From: Microcaldota archaeon
GTDB taxonomy: Archaea; Iainarchaeota; Iainarchaeia; Iainarchaeales; 1-14-0-10-31-34
Assembly: GCA_018829335.1 (NCBI GenBank)
Contig: JAHJUD010000048.1
Span: 1-38,654 of the forward strand
Length of the DNA: 38,654 nucleotides
Direction of reading: 5' to 3'
Numbering within the stretch: the stretch's first letter is position 1; each line of letters begins with the position of its first letter. The notes below the pieces were generated by a model. It was not told the origin of the DNA. It worked only from the letters and a program-made list of their open reading frames with translations, and did no database searches. Below, in pieces: positions 36,969-38,654 of the stretch. Position numbers and translations under genes: made by a program.

Positions 36969-38591
36969 ATGAAAATAAAATTATTGTTTTTAGTTGTTTT
37001 AATAGTTTTTTTTATGGGCTGCCCTGACATTTTTCCCAATGGCGGAGGAAACGGGGGAGGAACAAATGATGTGGCTTTAGGCGCGCCATCAAACCTTAAC
37101 GCAACACCAAAAACTAATGCAATTGACTTAAGCTGGGACCAAATAACAAACGAAAACTTAAAAGGATTCAATATTTACAGGACATTAAACCAAGGAAAAG
37201 ATTATGGAAAAATAAATTCTTATCCTATAACTGACAGCAGTTTCAGGGATGACGGATTAACAGGCGGGATAACATATTATTATGTGGTTACTTCAATTAC
37301 AAAAACAGATAAAGAAAGCAATTATTCAGAAGAGGCAAACGCTGTTCCAATAATACTTGAAGACAAAAACCAGCAAAGCCCTTACATGGAATTATGCGGA
37401 AAAGAACCAACACAATTAAAAATAGACCAATGCCTGAATGAATATGCATTAGGATTCAACGATATTTCTGCCTGCAGGGAAATGAAAGAATTAAATGTAG
37501 ACAAATGCATTAAAGAAATCGCAGTAAAATTAAACGATTATGATTCATGCAAAGAAATAAAACTAAAAAATGTAACAATAAGAGATGAATGCTTTTATGA
37601 AATATCAATTGCATTAAAGGATGCAACAGGCTGCAATCAAATAATAACAACAACAAAAGCAAATGAATGCAATGCAATTGTTGCAGCAGCAGAAAACAGC
37701 CTTGAAGCATGCAGAAAAATTTCAGTGATAAAAGACAAGGACATCTGCTTTAAGGCGCTTGCTTTAACAGGCAAAAACTATGTTATATGCAATTATATTT
37801 CAACTGCAAAAACAGATAAAGGATTTGAAAGAGACGACTGCCTGAATACAATTCTTTCAACCGTTAAAGAAGAAACTTTATGCGAATACTTTATAGACCA
37901 AAAAGAAAAAAACAATTGTTACTGGGAAGTCGGAGCATTCCTAAAAAACCATTTAATATGCAAAAAATCATCTGACCAAAACATAACAGACCACTGCATT
38001 AAAGATGTTGCAATAGCAGAAGAAGATTCAGATTACTGCCTTCAGATTGAAGACACAAACATTTTCCAGGAATGCGTTATAGCAGTTTCAGAAGCAAACC
38101 CAAACAAAGACGTATGCGCGTTAATAACAGAATTATCAGTAAAAGATACCTGCTATTATAATACTGCTAAAGCAACAGAAAAAGACGTTTACTGCACTTA
38201 CATAATAGAAAACGAAATAAAAGACACATGCTATTCTGAACTTGCAATAGAATTAAATAATGCCGCATTATGCGGCAAAATAAGGTATTTAAGCCCAAAC
38301 CTAAGAAATTACTGTTATTCAACTGTTGCAGTAAATTCACTTAATTCTATTTTATGCGAAAAAGTTACAGGAAGCGACACTTATGTTTCCTGTTATAAAG
38401 CAATTGCAATTGAATTAACAGACTACACTATATGTGATTCTGCATCAAAAAGATTTACTACTTTAGTTTACTTAACACAAGACTATTGTTTTTATGGTTA
38501 TGCAGAAGAAACAAAAGAAGCAAACGCCTGCGAACAAATCAACAATCCGGTTTACAGAAACGACTGCGATGTAAACGCTTTAGCACCTTAA
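36969..38591 (+). CDS. Lipoprotein with fibronectin III domain and ~14 Cys-pair helical repeats
   Basis: 540 aa. Lipobox 'VFFMGC' (Cys 18), a Gly/Asn linker, a fibronectin type III domain (~38-120: 'APSNLNATPKTNAIDLSWDQ', 'LKGFNIYRTLN', 'GGITYYYVVTSIT'). From ~135 to the end, about 14 tandem repeats of 26-30 residues follow the pattern D-x-C-(Y/F/I)-x3-A-x7-9-C-x2-I-x6-12, each with two Cys, for example 'DECFYEISIALKDATGCNQI' and 'DTCYSELAIELNNAALCGKI'. The repeats should form a disulfide-stapled helical solenoid outside the cell. I know no named family. The stop codon overlaps the first base pairs of the final hairpin array. Confidence 0.72.
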   Translation: MKIKLLFLVVLIVFFMGCPDIFPNGGGNGGGTNDVALGAPSNLNATPKTNAIDLSWDQITNENLKGFNIYRTLNQGKDYGKINSYPITDSSFRDDGLTGGITYYYVVTSITKTDKESNYSEEANAVPIILEDKNQQSPYMELCGKEPTQLKIDQCLNEYALGFNDISACREMKELNVDKCIKEIAVKLNDYDSCKEIKLKNVTIRDECFYEISIALKDATGCNQIITTTKANECNAIVAAAENSLEACRKISVIKDKDICFKALALTGKNYVICNYISTAKTDKGFERDDCLNTILSTVKEETLCEYFIDQKEKNNCYWEVGAFLKNHLICKKSSDQNITDHCIKDVAIAEEDSDYCLQIEDTNIFQECVIAVSEANPNKDVCALITELSVKDTCYYNTAKATEKDVYCTYIIENEIKDTCYSELAIELNNAALCGKIRYLSPNLRNYCYSTVAVNSLNSILCEKVTGSDTYVSCYKAIAIELTDYTICDSASKRFTTLVYLTQDYCFYGYAEETKEANACEQINNPVYRNDCDVNALAP

Positions 38592-38654
38592 ACTTTTAAA
38601 AAAAGTTTTTAATCAAAACAACCTTTAAACCTTTTAGGAAAAGCTTTACCAAAA
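38590..38654 (+). repeat. Hairpin module array at window end
   Basis: AAACTTTT/AAAAGTTT (38590-38608, loop AAA) then linker TTAATCAAAA, then a partly decayed AAACCTTTT-AGG-AAAAGCTTT hairpin and ACCAAAA linker, cut by the window end. These are the two module types of the 9219-9279 array, here in the opposite order. Confidence 0.75.

Overview
The window looks like a chromosomal segment of an AT-rich archaeon, probably a DPANN lineage of the Diapherotrites/Woesearchaeota kind; the exact phylum is an inference. The support is archaeal-type ribosome-binding sites (GGTGAT/GAGGTG), TATA boxes about 25 nt before start codons that imply leaderless mRNAs, a tRNA-Arg intron at position 37/38, archaeal AlaRS and ArgRS, and many small lipoproteins and Cys-rich surface proteins with 'WxCxxWxxCxxGxxxRxC' modules. 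Genes are tightly packed.

Layout. 1-4047: the 3' end of alaS, then on the minus strand argS followed by a long RelA/SpoT homologue whose hydrolase half looks intact and whose synthetase half looks dead. 4178-8139: three lipoproteins. 8195-11132: an ABC exporter whose two genes are separated by an array of short hairpins. 11192-12877: VapBC and HicBA toxin-antitoxin (TA) cassettes lying 3' of an intron-bearing tRNA-Arg, with a copy of the tRNA 3' end between them. 12923-18755: a possible nuclease-like protein, a flavodoxin-like protein, coiled-coil and zinc-ribbon proteins, tRNA-Leu with a decayed second 3' half, and a large Pro/Cys-rich secreted protein. 19035-22131: a wHTH/RelE/antitoxin operon (relE broken by a TAG codon) and an AbiE system with a HEAT-like third gene. 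22493-24674: tRNA-Ser(GGA), an SLOG-fold protein, a K+ channel with an apparent ATC start, and membrane proteins. 24711-28870: a small self-contained transcript, a PCC-domain protein, hypC, a DUF6390 gene, an EamA transporter, a hydrogenase maturation protease and a Cas4/RecB-like nuclease. 29056-31528: an accessory three-gene module (two-domain antitoxin, PIN toxin, unknown third protein). 31525-33286: large and small [NiFe]-hydrogenase subunits. 33341-38591: FKBP lipoprotein, tRNA-Ser(TGA), SIMPL protein and two large Cys-repeat surface proteins.

How it fits together. Hydrogenase subunits, HypC, DUF6390 protein and the C-terminal endopeptidase form a scattered but coherent [NiFe]-hydrogenase locus. 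Five toxin-antitoxin type modules (VapBC, HicBA, RelE, AbiE, UPF0175/PIN) share the window with four tRNAs. Two of the TA regions are bounded by a real tRNA on one side and a copy of a tRNA 3' end on the other.

The strongest unexplained signal is a family of modular hairpin repeats. One class has stems such as AAACTTTTT, AAACCTTTTT or ACAACTTTT joined by (A/G)(A/T)TCAAAAA-like linkers. A second class has variable stems, mostly 7 bp, around a TTTAT/ATAAA loop. They flank tRNAs, fill the tRNA-Arg intron, separate the ABC genes and end the window. Stem sequences change in a compensated way, so the palindromic structure rather than the primary sequence appears to be maintained.
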